Part shown: positions 32,880 through 42,879 of the stretch, one piece after another | Layout of the letters: the number at the start of each line of letters is the position of its first letter | How positions within the stretch are numbered: the stretch's first letter is position 1 | NCBI GenBank assembly: GCA_016719295.1 | Contig: JADKAF010000002.1 | Coordinates: 62,001-126,000, forward strand | Length of the DNA: 64,000 bases | Source of the DNA: Planctomycetota bacterium | Lineage (GTDB): Bacteria; Planctomycetota; UBA1135; JADKAF01 | Direction of reading: 5' to 3' | Position numbers and translations under genes: made by a program | Notes under the pieces: generated by a model | What the model was told of the DNA's origin: nothing | Databases searched by the model: none | The model's input: only the letters and a program-made list of their open reading frames with translations

Positions 32880-33302
32880 TCAGACGCGGCGCTTCTTGCG
32901 CGGCCGGCATCCGTTGTGGGGAAGCGGGGTCACGTCTTCGATCGTCGTGACCTTCAGCCCGACGCTCTGCAGCGTGCGGATCGCGGACTCACGGCCCGAG
33001 CCCGGGCCCTTCACGCGGACGTCCACTTCGCGCATGCCCATCTTCATGGCATTGCGCGCGCTCTTCTCAGCAGCGCGCTGCGCGGCGAACGGCGTGCTCT
33101 TGCGGCAGCCCTTGTAGCCGATCGTTCCCGCCGAGTCCCAGCAGAGGGTTTCGCCGTTGAGATCGGTGATGGTGATGATCGTGTTGTTGAAGGTCGAGCG
33201 GATGTGGACGATGCCCTTGGCCACGTTGCGCTTGATCTTGCGCTTGGCCTTGACCTTGCCGGCCTTCGGTGAGGCCGAGTCTTTCTGCGGGGTGCTGGTC
33301 AT
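32880..33302 (-). CDS. rpsK: 30S ribosomal protein S11
   Basis: 140 residues. GIVHIRSTFNNTIITITDLNG, CRKSTPFAAQRAAEKSA and the C-terminal PHNGCRPRKKRRV are diagnostic. The first 20 residues form a Lys-rich extension. The ATG at 33302 is preferred to one 33 bp upstream on family length. Platform protein of the 30S subunit, downstream of rpsM in the alpha operon. Confidence 0.97.
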   Translation of the reverse strand: MTSTPQKDSASPKAGKVKAKRKIKRNVAKGIVHIRSTFNNTIITITDLNGETLCWDSAGTIGYKGCRKSTPFAAQRAAEKSARNAMKMGMREVDVRVKGPGSGRESAIRTLQSVGLKVTTIEDVTPLPHNGCRPRKKRRV

Positions 33303-33542
33303 GGGAGCTCGAGGAGCTGAGAGAACTTCGCGCACCGCGGAGGCGCGGCGATAGGTCTCGAGTTCTGGCGGAGGTCGAGCGGGCTGAACAGCCCTGCTGC
33401 GAGAGACGCGAAGTCGGCGGCGGAGATGGCCGCTCGACTCCAGAGCGAAGCGCGAGACGCCGGTGGGCGCAACCAGACGCGAGAGCGCTGCCGACCGGCC
33501 CCGTCCGTGGAGCGGAAGGACGGTGCGGAGCGCCTGCGGCCG

Positions 33543-33920
33543 CTACTTGCCGACCTGCTTCTTGCCGGCGACCGTCTTGCGCGGGCCCTTTCGGGTGCGC
33601 GCATTCGTCTTCGTCGACTGGCCGCGCACAGGCAGGCCGCGGCGGTGACGGAGGCCGCGGTAGCAGCCGATGTCGCGCAGGCGCGAGATGTTCTGGTTGA
33701 TCTGGCGACGAAGCTGACCCTCGACCACGTACTGGTTCTGGATGTGGGAGGCCAGGCGTGCGACCTGATCTTCCGTCAGCTCCTTGGCGCGCATGTCTTC
33801 CGACAGCTGCATCGACCTGCAGATCTGCTTCGCGCTGGTGATCCCAACGCCATAGATGTACTGCAGCGAGATGACCAGGCGCTTGTCAGCGGGGATGTCG
33901 ACTCCGAGGAGGCGGGGCAT
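33543..33920 (-). CDS. rpsM: 30S ribosomal protein S13
   Basis: 125 residues beginning MPRLLGVDIPADKRLVISLQ. GYRGLRHRRGLPVRGQSTKTN and a basic C-terminal tail reach the decoding-head region. 24 bp downstream of rpmJ. A 240-bp spacer to rpsK contains a GGGCTG/CAGCCC hairpin (33381-33394). Confidence 0.98.
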   Translation of the reverse strand: MPRLLGVDIPADKRLVISLQYIYGVGITSAKQICRSMQLSEDMRAKELTEDQVARLASHIQNQYVVEGQLRRQINQNISRLRDIGCYRGLRHRRGLPVRGQSTKTNARTRKGPRKTVAGKKQVGK

Positions 33921-33944
33921 GTGTGTTCTCCGGGTTCCTCGGGC

Positions 33945-34061
33945 CTACTTGCCTTGCCGCTGCTTGTGCCGCGGGTCGGTGCAGATGACTCGGATCACGC
34001 CGCCGCGCCGGATGATCCGGCAGTTGTCGCAGATGCGCTTGATGCTAGCTCTGACCTTCAT
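33945..34061 (-). CDS. rpmJ: 50S ribosomal protein L36
   Basis: 38-residue zinc-ribbon protein MKVRASIKRICDNCRIIRR with the remaining ligands in VICTDPRHKQ (C-x2-C-x12-C-x4-H), the C+ form. The ATG at 34061 gives the exact family start. Lies between infA and rpsM as usual. Confidence 0.97.
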   Translation of the reverse strand: MKVRASIKRICDNCRIIRRGGVIRVICTDPRHKQRQGK

Positions 34062-34171
34062 GCTCTCCAGACACTCCTCCCGGATCCACGCGCTGGGGAT
34101 CCTGGCCTCGTCGACGTACGCCGTCGCTCGAGCGGTCCTTGCGCTACCCGGGATGTTCGATGATGCGTTGG

Positions 34172-34230
34172 TTCTTGCTCGCCGCTCGCGCGGCTCGTGT
34201 TCGATGGTTCGCCGCCCACGCGGCTCGGGA
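34172..34230 (-). repeat. two 30-bp hairpin repeats in the infA-rpmJ spacer
   Basis: GCCGC-TCGC-GCGGC at 34181-34194 and GCCGC-CCAC-GCGGC at 34211-34224 are spaced exactly 30 bp within similar flanks. It is another local duplication carrying a short hairpin; copy number is only two. Confidence 0.5.
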
Positions 34231-34275
34231 TGGGCACTCACGACGGGCGTCCGCGAATCACGGCGCCGCTGTCGC

Positions 34276-34524
34276 TCACGCTTCGGCGTCGTCCATGCGT
34301 CGTCGGCGCTCGCCGCGGTAGACGATGCGCCCCTTCGTCAGGTCGTAGGGAGACATCTCCACCTCGACGCGGTCGCCCGGCAGGATGCGGATGAAGTGGA
34401 GCCTCATCTTGCCGGCCACGTGGGCGAGGATCTGGTGGCCGCCCTCGAGCTCGCAGCGAAACATCGCATTCGGCAATGCTTCGCGCACGATGGCGACAAC
34501 GCGGATCGGTTCTTCCTTGGCCAT
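34276..34524 (-). CDS. infA: translation initiation factor IF-1
   Basis: 82-residue OB-fold factor. MAKEEPIRVVAIVREALPNA, GKMRLHFIRILPGDRVEVEM and DLTKGRIVYR are typical. About ten basic and acidic residues extend the C-terminus beyond the usual 72. It is separated from secY by 259 bp in which adk and map, common there, are absent; a promoter lies in that gap. Confidence 0.97.
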   Translation of the reverse strand: MAKEEPIRVVAIVREALPNAMFRCELEGGHQILAHVAGKMRLHFIRILPGDRVEVEMSPYDLTKGRIVYRGERRRRMDDAEA

Positions 34525-34682
34525 TACAGGTTCGTCAGGGGGCGAGGCGTGTGGCGATCTCGGGAGGCGGATGATGAACCACGGAGGTCCAGCTCTGCGG
34601 GCCCGAAGTCCGTAGGGGACGGCGGCCCGAGCTGAAAACCTGAGGGCTCCCTAACGATCTCCCGGACCGTTGGGAACCCGGG

Positions 34683-34712
34683 AGTCTAGCAGCACGCCCC
34701 CGGCCGCGCCAA
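34683..34712 (-). promoter_or_regulatory. promoter of the infA-rplQ (alpha) cluster
   Basis: Minus-strand TTGGCG (34707-34712), an 18-bp spacer and TAGACT (34683-34688). The -10 is identical to that of the S10 promoter. A TCCCGG/CCGGGA hairpin lies at the predicted 5' end of the transcript. Confidence 0.55.
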
Positions 34713-34783
34713 GAGCGCGCTCGAGGAGAATCTCCGAGGGCGCGGAACGGCGTGCCACCGGAGCTCGAGCAAGCCGCGCGAGC

Positions 34784-36151
<1,368 letters not shown>

Positions 36152-36255
36152 GTCTGGGGAGTCTCATGCTCGGCTCGAAGCCAAGCCTTCGAGAACGCCG
36201 TCGGGGACGGGCACCAGCTCGGGGCCGTCAGGCCCCGGGCTCGCATCCGCGGAAG

Positions 36256-36705
36256 CTAGCGAGCGATCTCGATGGCCTTGCCGCCGGCCTTCTCGATCTT
36301 CTCCTTGGCGGTTGCGGAGAAGCGATGCGCCGTGATGTTCAGGCGCTTCGCGATCTCGCCGTCGCCGAGGATCTTCAGGTACTCGGAGCTCTTCGACACC
36401 AGGTTCTTGGCCAGGATGGCCTGCAGGTTCACGTCGGCTCCGTCCTCGAAGACCATGAGGTCCGAGACGTTCACCGTCGTGTAGGTGACCTTGAAGAGCG
36501 AGTTCGAGAAGCCGCGCTTCGGCAGCAATCGGTAGAGCGGCATCTGGCCGCCCTCGAACGCTGCCTTGGCGGACCAACCCGAGCGGGCGCGCTGGCCCTT
36601 GTGGCCCTTGCCCGAGGTCTTGCCGAGCCCCGAGCCGGGACCGCGGCCCACGCGCTTGCGGACAGCGTTCTTCTCGCCAGCGGCGCGAACGGTCTTCAGG
36701 TCCAT
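36256..36705 (-). CDS. rplO: 50S ribosomal protein L15
   Basis: 149 residues. The Gly/Arg/Lys-rich N-terminus (KRVGRGPGSGLGKTSGKGHK) and GGQMPLYRLLPKRGF identify it. Its ATG overlaps the rpsE stop as TGATG, so translation is coupled. rpmD (L30), normally between rpsE and rplO, is absent, as in many phyla. Confidence 0.97.
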   Translation of the reverse strand: MDLKTVRAAGEKNAVRKRVGRGPGSGLGKTSGKGHKGQRARSGWSAKAAFEGGQMPLYRLLPKRGFSNSLFKVTYTTVNVSDLMVFEDGADVNLQAILAKNLVSKSSEYLKILGDGEIAKRLNITAHRFSATAKEKIEKAGGKAIEIAR

Positions 36706-37223
36706 CAGAGCTTCACTCCTCGCAGCTCTTCGACTTCGTCGCGGCTGCGCAGCTGAGCCAGGGCATCGAAGGTCGCCTTGGTCAGGTTGATCGGGTTGGT
36801 CGAACCGTACGCCTTGGTGAGCACATCGCGGATACCCGCGAGCTCCAGCACCGCGCGCGTCGCAGCCCCGGCGATGATACCCGTACCGGGTGCCGCCGGG
36901 ATGATACGCACGCGAGAGGCTCCGAACTGCCCCTCCATCTGGTGCGGGATGGTCTTGTCGACGCGGCGGACGTGCATCAGATGCTTGCGCCCGTCCTTCA
37001 CGGCCTTCTCGACCGCCGACGGTACGTCGCGGGCCTTGCCGTAGCCGATGCCGACGGTGCCGTTGCGATTGCCGACGACGACGAGCGCGGAGAAGGAGAA
37101 GCGGCGCCCGCCCTTGACCACCGCGGCGCTGCGGTTGATGCGCACGACGACCTGGGACTCGCGATCCCCCAGGTCGATCTCCTGGGCTTCGCGATGATCG
37201 AGGTATTGGATTTCGGTCTTCAT
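36705..37223 (-). CDS. rpsE: 30S ribosomal protein S5
   Basis: 172 residues. VVVRINRSAAVVKGGRRFSF, GIGYGKARDVPSAVEKA and PAAPGTGIIAGAATRAVLEL are S5 blocks. The ATG at 37223 has GAGGA six bases upstream and is preferred to an ATG 18 bp earlier. It shapes the mRNA entry channel and contributes to decoding accuracy. Confidence 0.97.
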   Translation of the reverse strand: MKTEIQYLDHREAQEIDLGDRESQVVVRINRSAAVVKGGRRFSFSALVVVGNRNGTVGIGYGKARDVPSAVEKAVKDGRKHLMHVRRVDKTIPHQMEGQFGASRVRIIPAAPGTGIIAGAATRAVLELAGIRDVLTKAYGSTNPINLTKATFDALAQLRSRDEVEELRGVKL

Positions 37224-37275
37224 CGAGGTTCCTCGGAGCACGCGCGGCGATCAGGCCGCTCGGGCTCGCGGCACA

Positions 37276-37641
37276 TCAGAACTGGAGCCCGCTCTTGCGT
37301 GCCCCGTCGGCCAGCGCCTTGACGCGCCCGTGGTACTTGTAGGGTCCGCGGTCGAACACGACCTTGGTCACGCCGGCGTCCTTCGCGCGCTGCGCGACGA
37401 GCTCGCCGATGCGCGTCGCACGCTCGGACTTCGTGCCTTTCGTGCCGCTGCGGAAGTCGGCTTCGCAAGTGGAGGCAGCAACCAGCGTACGGCCAGCGAC
37501 ATCGTCGATGACCTGGGCGCTGATGTGCTTGCACGAGCGGAAGACATGGAGGCGCGGCCTCTCGGCCGAGCCGCGGGTCCGACGACGCACGCGGAGCTTC
37601 CGGCGGAGGCGCGTGGCCTGCAGTCGCTTCAGTCTGTTCAT
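37276..37641 (-). CDS. rplR: 50S ribosomal protein L18
   Basis: 121 residues: MNRLKRLQATRLRRKLRVRR, then RPRLHVFRSCKHISAQVIDD and FDRGPYKYHGRVKALADGAR. The 5S rRNA-binding protein, in its standard place between rplF and rpsE. The start is at 37641 by family length; frame continues open upstream without family sequence. Confidence 0.97.
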   Translation of the reverse strand: MNRLKRLQATRLRRKLRVRRRTRGSAERPRLHVFRSCKHISAQVIDDVAGRTLVAASTCEADFRSGTKGTKSERATRIGELVAQRAKDAGVTKVVFDRGPYKYHGRVKALADGARKSGLQF

Positions 37642-37787
37642 GACTCTGGGTTCCGACTTCTTCAGGGCCGGGCGGATGTAGTCCGGCCGATGTGGTTCCG
37701 GGTAGGCACGCCGCCGAGCTGCCGGCAGCGATCGCTGGCGACTTCGTCGGCATCCGCGAGAGGAGGACGCGCGACGAAGCGAATGCG

Positions 37788-38330
37788 CTAGCTGCCGAAG
37801 GCCTTGCCGGACTTGCGGCGGATGATCTCTTCGGCGTACTTGATGCCCTTGCCCTTGTAGGGCTCGGGCGGGCGGACCTTGCGGATCCGGGCGGCGAACT
37901 GGCCGACCGCCTGCTTGTCGATGCCGGAGATCGTGATCGTGGTGTTCGTCGGGCAGACGACGTCGATGCCCTTCGGGGGAGCCACCTTCACGGTGTGCGC
38001 GAAGCCGACGCTCAGGACGAGGGTCTTGCCTTCGAGCTTCACGTTCCAGCCGACCCCGTGGATCTCGAGCTTCTTCTCGAAGCCCTTGGTCACGCCGGCC
38101 ACCATGTTCGCGAGGCAAGCGCGCGTCAGGCCGTGAATCGCGCTCACTTCGCGACCGCCTTCGCCCGAGGGCTCGACCAAGGCCTGGCCGCCCTCGACAC
38201 GCAGCTTTACCTGCGGATAGAGCGGGAAGTTGAGGGAGCCCTTGGGGCCCTTCACTTCGATGTTCTCGTTGCCGGAGGTCACCGAGACTCCGGTCGGGAG
38301 GGGAACGGGTTTCTTGCCGATGCGGGACAT
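37788..38330 (-). CDS. rplF: 50S ribosomal protein L6
   Basis: 180 residues, MSRIGKKPVPLPTGVSV at the start and VRPPEPYKGKGIKYAEE at the C-terminal RNA-binding region. Normal length. Between rpsH and rplR. Confidence 0.98.
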   Translation of the reverse strand: MSRIGKKPVPLPTGVSVTSGNENIEVKGPKGSLNFPLYPQVKLRVEGGQALVEPSGEGGREVSAIHGLTRACLANMVAGVTKGFEKKLEIHGVGWNVKLEGKTLVLSVGFAHTVKVAPPKGIDVVCPTNTTITISGIDKQAVGQFAARIRKVRPPEPYKGKGIKYAEEIIRRKSGKAFGS

Positions 38331-38439
38331 GATCGCGTCCTCAGGGGCCGACGCATCGAGCGTCCGGCCAGGGAATCTTCGCTGTTCTCATCGCTGATCG
38401 AGACGGCGCGCGCAGCCTGCTGGAGCGCGCCGCGCCCGA

Positions 38440-38832
38440 TCAGTACACCACGCAGAGCACCTCGCCGCCGACCTTCTGCTCGCGAGCCTTGCGGTCCGAG
38501 ATGATGCCGTGCGGGGTGGAAAGGATGGCAATGCCGAGGCCGCCGAGCACCTTGGGCAGATCGCGGAAGCCGCTGTAGACGCGGCAGCCGGGCTTGCTCG
38601 TGCGGCGGATGCTCTGGATCACGCGCTCCCCGTTGCGGCCGTACTTCAAGTGCACGCGGAGATTGCGCTCCTCGGGCTGCACGTCGTAGTCGGCGATGTA
38701 GCCCTCGTCCTTCAGGATCGCGGCAACGCCGAGCTTGATCCTGGAGAGAGGGACGTCGACGGTCGGCTTCCGCACGTCATTGCCGTTGCGGATTCGCGTC
38801 AACATGTCCGCAATGGGATCGGTCATGGTCAT
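38440..38832 (-). CDS. rpsH: 30S ribosomal protein S8
   Basis: 130 residues, MTMTDPIADMLTRIRNGNDV at the start and GISILSTP-like GIAILSTPHGIISDRKA at the end. A primary 16S binder and often the regulator of the spc operon. The upstream neighbour is rplE, not rpsN, across a 306-bp gap. Confidence 0.98.
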   Translation of the reverse strand: MTMTDPIADMLTRIRNGNDVRKPTVDVPLSRIKLGVAAILKDEGYIADYDVQPEERNLRVHLKYGRNGERVIQSIRRTSKPGCRVYSGFRDLPKVLGGLGIAILSTPHGIISDRKAREQKVGGEVLCVVY

Positions 38833-39138
38833 GGACGATGCTCCTCCAAAGCCCGGCTAGGCTCGATGCGCTCCGAGCGAGCCACGGGGCTGCGCTCGGC
38901 GATCGATCTCAGAGCCTTTGGACTTCGAGTGACGTTCCGATCTCTATCAGTCGGGTTCGGGTCGAGGAGAGGACCGAGTGGGTCGCCTGCATTCCGTGGA
39001 GCGCACGCTCCGAATCTCGGTGCAGGACCTTCACTCGTTCTCCGGGAGAGCTACAGCGGATCGGTTTCGGCAGCTCGCAACGGATCACCGATGCGTGGGG
39101 CCGGACGAAGCCGTTCCTGATCAGTTACGCGGCCCGGC
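38833..39138 (-). other. rplE-rpsH gap where rpsN is normally found
   Basis: 306 bp with no CxxC-containing or S14-like reading frame on the minus strand and no convincing gene on the plus strand. A 61-codon or 101-codon rpsN would fit, but nothing resembling one is left. No strong hairpins or promoter were recognised. Confidence 0.7.
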
Positions 39139-39678
39139 TCAGCGCCGGAACGGGAAGCCGAAACCCTCGAGCAGGGCAACGCCCTCCTCGTCGGTCTCGG
39201 CGGTGGTGACCATGGTGATGTTCATCCCTTGGGAGAACTCCACCTTGTCGAGGTCGATCTCGGGGAACACGGTCTGTTCCCCCAAGCCGACCGAGTAGTT
39301 GCCACGGCCGTCGAACTTCTTGGGCAAGCCACGGAAGTCGCGGATGCGCGGAGCGACGATGTGGATGAAGCGCTCGAGGAACTCGTACATCCGTTCCCCG
39401 CGCAGCGTCACGGAGACGCCGATCGGCTGGCCCTGGCGCAGCTTGAAACCGGCGACGGACTTCTTGGCTTTGCGGACCACCGGCTTTTGGCCGGCGATAG
39501 CGCCCAAGTCCTTCGCCGCCTTCTCGACGCGGCTCTTGTTCTCGATCGCCTTGCCGATACCCATGCTGATCACGATCTTCTCCAGCTTAGGCACCTGCAT
39601 GGTGTTCTTGTAGCCGAAGCGCTGCGTGAGCTGCTTGTGGATTTCGGACTGGTATTTGGTCTGGAGAGTGGTGGCCAT
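39139..39678 (-). CDS. rplE: 50S ribosomal protein L5
   Basis: 179 residues. QVPKLEKIVISMGIGKAIEN, GQKPVVRKAKKSVAGFKLRQ and FPEIDLDKVEFSQGMNI are diagnostic. 5S rRNA binder that contacts S13. Follows rplX in the spc order. Confidence 0.98.
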   Translation of the reverse strand: MATTLQTKYQSEIHKQLTQRFGYKNTMQVPKLEKIVISMGIGKAIENKSRVEKAAKDLGAIAGQKPVVRKAKKSVAGFKLRQGQPIGVSVTLRGERMYEFLERFIHIVAPRIRDFRGLPKKFDGRGNYSVGLGEQTVFPEIDLDKVEFSQGMNITMVTTAETDEEGVALLEGFGFPFRR

Positions 39679-39754
39679 CGTGGGGCCCTCTGGCGTTCGC
39701 AGAGGCGCTTGAGGAGAGAGAGCTCGGGGAGCGGACTACGGCGGACTCGCCTGA

Positions 39755-40018
39755 TCAGGCGTTGAGGTCCTTCCGCTTCTTCACGACCTTCTGGGCCTTC
39801 TCGTCCCAGAGCGCGACGTTGGAGACGTGGATCGGCGCTTCCTGCTCGATCTCGCCGCCCTTCGGGTTCTGCTGCGTCTTCTTCAGGCGCTTCTTGCGCA
39901 CGTTGACGCCTTCGACAACCACGCGGTCCTCGGCGCGCAAGATCTTGCTGATCTTGCCCGTCTTGCCCTTGTGGTTACCCGAGATGACCTTTACCAGGTC
40001 GCCGGATCGGACGTGCAT
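39755..40018 (-). CDS. rplX: 50S ribosomal protein L24
   Basis: 87 residues with the KOW motif (VRSGDLVKVISGNHKGKTGK) and VVEGVNVRKKRLKK. The ATG at 40018 overlaps the rplN TGA stop as TGATG; a GTG one codon earlier is the alternative. An assembly initiator of the 50S subunit. Confidence 0.97.
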   Translation of the reverse strand: MHVRSGDLVKVISGNHKGKTGKISKILRAEDRVVVEGVNVRKKRLKKTQQNPKGGEIEQEAPIHVSNVALWDEKAQKVVKKRKDLNA

Positions 40019-40386
40019 CACACCACCTCGGTCGCCAGCGAGACGATCTTCATGAAGCCCTTGTCGCGGAGCTCGCGGGCGACCGCACCGAAGATGCGGG
40101 TGCCACGCGGGTTCTTGCTGTCATCGACGAGCACCATGGCGTTCTTGTCGAAGCGCACGTAGGAGCCGTCCGAGCGGCGGATGTTGCGCGCGGTGCGGAC
40201 CACGACGCCCTTCACCACGGCGCCCTGCTTGATCTCGCTGCCGGCCTGCACCTTCTTCACGGAGGCCACGATGATGTCGCCGACCGACCCGTAGCGGCGC
40301 CTAGTGCCGCCCAGGACCTTGATGCACATCACCGTCTTGGCGCCGGTGTTGTCGGCAACCTCGAGGCGCGTCTGTTGCTGGATCAT
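40018..40386 (-). CDS. rplN: 50S ribosomal protein L14
   Basis: 122 residues, MIQQQTRLEVADNTGAKTVM through GTRIFGAVARELRDKGFMKI. Normal length and order. The 140-bp space before it holds a CTCGGCTCCG/CGGAGCCGAG palindrome and CGGAGC-TTC-GCTCCG hairpin (about 40419-40500). Confidence 0.98.
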   Translation of the reverse strand: MIQQQTRLEVADNTGAKTVMCIKVLGGTRRRYGSVGDIIVASVKKVQAGSEIKQGAVVKGVVVRTARNIRRSDGSYVRFDKNAMVLVDDSKNPRGTRIFGAVARELRDKGFMKIVSLATEVV

Positions 40387-40526
40387 GGCTGGATCTCGTT
40401 CTGTTTCTCGGCCGTGATCTCGGCTCCGCGGAGCCGAGGTTCAGGGCGTATTCGGTTGGTCGGGCCGGAGCTAGCGGGCGCGGGTCGGAGCTTCGCTCCG
40501 TCACCACGCATCCGCGCGGGCTCCGC

Positions 40527-40805
40527 TCAGGCCTGCTTCGGCGCGCTCTGGACGATGCGTACGAGGCGCCAGCGCTTCAGCTTGCTCAGCGGCCGGGTCT
40601 GCATGACCTCGACCATGTCGCCGGTGCGCGCTTCATTGTTCTCGTCGTGAGCGTGGAGACGCGTGTAACGACGGATGAACTTGCCGTACTTCGCGTGTCG
40701 CTCGAGCCGCGTCACCTGCACGGTGATGGACTTCTCCATCTTGTCGGAGGTGACTTGGCCGATCAGCGTTCGGCGCTGGGCGCGTTCTGAGGTCTGCTCG
40801 CTCAT
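40527..40805 (-). CDS. rpsQ: 30S ribosomal protein S17
   Basis: 92 residues. LIGQVTSDKMEKSITVQVTR and AHDENNEARTGDMVEVMQTR define the OB-fold S17. N- and C-termini are slightly longer than in E. coli. It is separated from rpmC by 262 bp of hairpin repeats instead of the usual near contact. Confidence 0.97.
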   Translation of the reverse strand: MSEQTSERAQRRTLIGQVTSDKMEKSITVQVTRLERHAKYGKFIRRYTRLHAHDENNEARTGDMVEVMQTRPLSKLKRWRLVRIVQSAPKQA

Positions 40806-40867
40806 CGTTGGTCGTCAGGTTCGCCTCTGCGCGACTAGGTCGCCGAGGCTGCGGGATTCGTGGCTCA

Positions 40868-41000
40868 AGAGACCGGATCCTGAGGATCCGGTAGGTCGCT
40901 CGACGGTTTGGATCCTCAGAGTCGGCCCGTCGCGCTACGGGCCGGATCCTCGAGATCCGGTTCGTCGCTCGGCGGACCAGCTCGCCTGGATCCGATTCGG
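40868..41000 (-). repeat. GGATCC-centred hairpin repeats between rpmC and rpsQ
   Basis: Three inverted repeats: ACCGGATCC-TGA-GGATCCGGT (40872-40892, 9-bp stem), GGCCCGT-n6-ACGGGCC (40924-40943) and CCGGATC-CTCGA-GATCCGG (40942-40960). The first and third sit in similar flanks containing GTCGCTCG. On the sense strand an AGCTGGTCCG head precedes them, and the first loop is TCA. Confidence 0.75.
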
Positions 41001-41067
41001 GGTCTGGTGCGCCGTGGGGCGAAGGCGACTGCGGCAGAGCCGCGAGGCGCCCAAGCCCCCCTCAGGC

Positions 41068-41283
41068 TCAGCTCCGCGGTTTCTCGCCGCGCACGCCGAG
41101 CTTGCGCTCCTGGAGGATGGTGAGGATGCGCGCGATGGTCCGGCGGGTCTCCCCGACGGCCGAGGGATTCTGGTCCCCACCGACCGACTGCTTGAGGCGA
41201 AGGTCGAAGAGGCGCCGACGCGCGTTGCGGAGGTCGAACTCGAGCTCCGCATCCGTCTTGGTCTTCAGTTCGGACGATCTCAT
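41068..41283 (-). CDS. rpmC: 50S ribosomal protein L29
   Basis: 71 residues, two-helix protein: MRSSELKTKTDAELEFDLRN and VGETRRTIARILTILQERKL. It sits near the polypeptide exit tunnel. 57 bp downstream of rplP. Confidence 0.97.
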   Translation of the reverse strand: MRSSELKTKTDAELEFDLRNARRRLFDLRLKQSVGGDQNPSAVGETRRTIARILTILQERKLGVRGEKPRS

Positions 41284-41340
41284 GTTGGGTCTTCCTGTGT
41301 ACCGGGGGCCGCTGAGCGACCGCGTGGATCACCGGACTAG

Positions 41341-41751
41341 CTACTCGCCGAACTCGATGCGGCGCACGAAGCGCACGCGAACCGGCATCTTGTGGGCCAC
41401 GCGGTTGAACGCGGCGCGAGCCGCAGCTTCCGTGCAACCACCCAGCTCGTACAGCATCGTTCCGGGCTTCACGACCGCGCACCAGTAGTCCACCTCTCCC
41501 TTGCCGGTACCCATGCGGGTCTCGGCCGGGCGAGCGGTCACCGACTTCTGCGGGAAGATGCGGATCCAGAGCCGGCTATCCGGCGCCGTACGGACGGCAG
41601 CGATGCGGCCCGCTTCGATCTGTCGCGCGTCGATCCAACCCGGGTCCAGGGATTGGAGGCCGAACTCGCCGAAGGAAACGCGGTTGCCGCGGGTTGCTTT
41701 GCCGCGGATCTTGCCGCGCTGCATCTTGCGGAACTTGACCCTATTGGGCAT
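41341..41751 (-). CDS. rplP: 50S ribosomal protein L16
   Basis: 136 residues, MPNRVKFRKMQRGKIRGKA, then WIRIFPQKSVTARPAETRMG. The ATG at 41751 is preferred to a GTG nine bp upstream. Organises the A-site region of 23S rRNA. Confidence 0.98.
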   Translation of the reverse strand: MPNRVKFRKMQRGKIRGKATRGNRVSFGEFGLQSLDPGWIDARQIEAGRIAAVRTAPDSRLWIRIFPQKSVTARPAETRMGTGKGEVDYWCAVVKPGTMLYELGGCTEAAARAAFNRVAHKMPVRVRFVRRIEFGE

Positions 41752-41763
41752 CAGAGCCACGGC

Positions 41764-42474
41764 TCACCTCCTCCCTTCGTTGCCGGGCCGCGGTCCGCGC
41801 GGACCGCCGGGTCCGAGACGACGCTGCTGCACGGGCTGGCGCTCGGGATCGCCGTAGTTGCCCTTGTAGATCCAGACCTTGACGCCGATCGCGCCGTAGG
41901 TCGTGAAGGCCTGCGAGAAGCCGTAGTCGATCTGCGCCTGCAGCGTGTTCAGCGGGATACGGCCTTCGCGCGCCTTCTCGGTGCGGGACATCTCCGCGCC
42001 CCCGAGACGACCGGAAGCTTCGACCTTCACGCCGAGAGCGCCGGCCTGCATGGTCGTCTGGATGGCCTTCTTGATCGCCTTGCGGAACGCAGCGCGCTTC
42101 TCGAGCGCACCCGCGATCTCCTCGGCGACGAGGCCGGCCTCCATCTCGGGACGCTTGATGTCGCGCACGAAGAGATGAACGGTCCCCTTGGTGACCTGCT
42201 CGAGGGACTCCTTCAGCTTGTCGACGTTCGCCCCCTTGCGGCCGAGCAGGACGCCCGGACGCGCGGTGTGGATGAAGACGTTGACCGCTTCCGAAGTCCG
42301 CTCGATCTCGATGCGCGGGATCCCCGCCGAGCGGTAGTGTTTCTTGATGTGCGCGCGGATCGCGTGGTCCTGCTTCAGGAAGGACGCGTAGTCCTTCGCG
42401 GTCGCATACCAGCGGGAGCGCCAGTTCTCGGTGATCCCGATGCGGAACCCGAGCGGGTGAATCTTTTGGCCCAT
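41764..42474 (-). CDS. rpsC: 30S ribosomal protein S3
   Basis: 236 residues. MGQKIHPLGFRIGITENWRS, the KH domain (VLLGRKGANVDKLKESLEQV) and the C-terminal domain (GRLGGAEMSRTEKAREGRIP, GVKVWIYKG) are complete. A Gly/Pro/Arg tail follows. Starts 3 bp after the rplV stop. Confidence 0.98.
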   Translation of the reverse strand: MGQKIHPLGFRIGITENWRSRWYATAKDYASFLKQDHAIRAHIKKHYRSAGIPRIEIERTSEAVNVFIHTARPGVLLGRKGANVDKLKESLEQVTKGTVHLFVRDIKRPEMEAGLVAEEIAGALEKRAAFRKAIKKAIQTTMQAGALGVKVEASGRLGGAEMSRTEKAREGRIPLNTLQAQIDYGFSQAFTTYGAIGVKVWIYKGNYGDPERQPVQQRRLGPGGPRGPRPGNEGRR

Positions 42475-42477
42475 GGG

Positions 42478-42879
42478 TTACACCTGCTCCTTCGCAGCGC
42501 CAGCGGCGGCCTTCTTGCCCTTGCTCTTGGCGGCGGCGTCCTCACCGAGCACCACGTGGATGTGGCACGTGCGCTTGCGGATCGGGTGAGCTCGTCCCAT
42601 CGGACCCGGTCGGAAGCGGAGGCGCCCCTGGAGGAGCGGGCCGCTGTCGACGAAGGTCTCGCGCACGACCAGGCGGTTCACATTGACCTCGGGATCCTGC
42701 GCGGCGTTGGCCACCGCGGAACGGAGCACCTTCTCGACGAAGTATGCCGCGCGCTTCGGGCAGAAGCGGAGGATCTCGAAGGCCTTGTTCACGTCGGTGC
42801 CGCGGATCAGATCGACGACCAGGCGCACCTTGCGCGGGCCGATCTGAGCGTAACGGTGAATGGCTTTGTGGGTCTGCAT
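42478..42879 (-). CDS. rplV: 50S ribosomal protein L22
   Basis: 133 residues, IHRYAQIGPRKVRLVVDLIR, and the tunnel-loop region RLRFRPGPMGRAHPIRKRTC. The C-terminus has an Ala/Lys-rich tail of about 20 residues. Confidence 0.98.
   Translation of the reverse strand: MQTHKAIHRYAQIGPRKVRLVVDLIRGTDVNKAFEILRFCPKRAAYFVEKVLRSAVANAAQDPEVNVNRLVVRETFVDSGPLLQGRLRFRPGPMGRAHPIRKRTCHIHVVLGEDAAAKSKGKKAAAGAAKEQV

Noticed and set aside
38838..39298. Plus-strand small proteins in the rplE-rpsH gap
   Set aside because: No ribosome site or family resemblance, and they run into rplE antisense.
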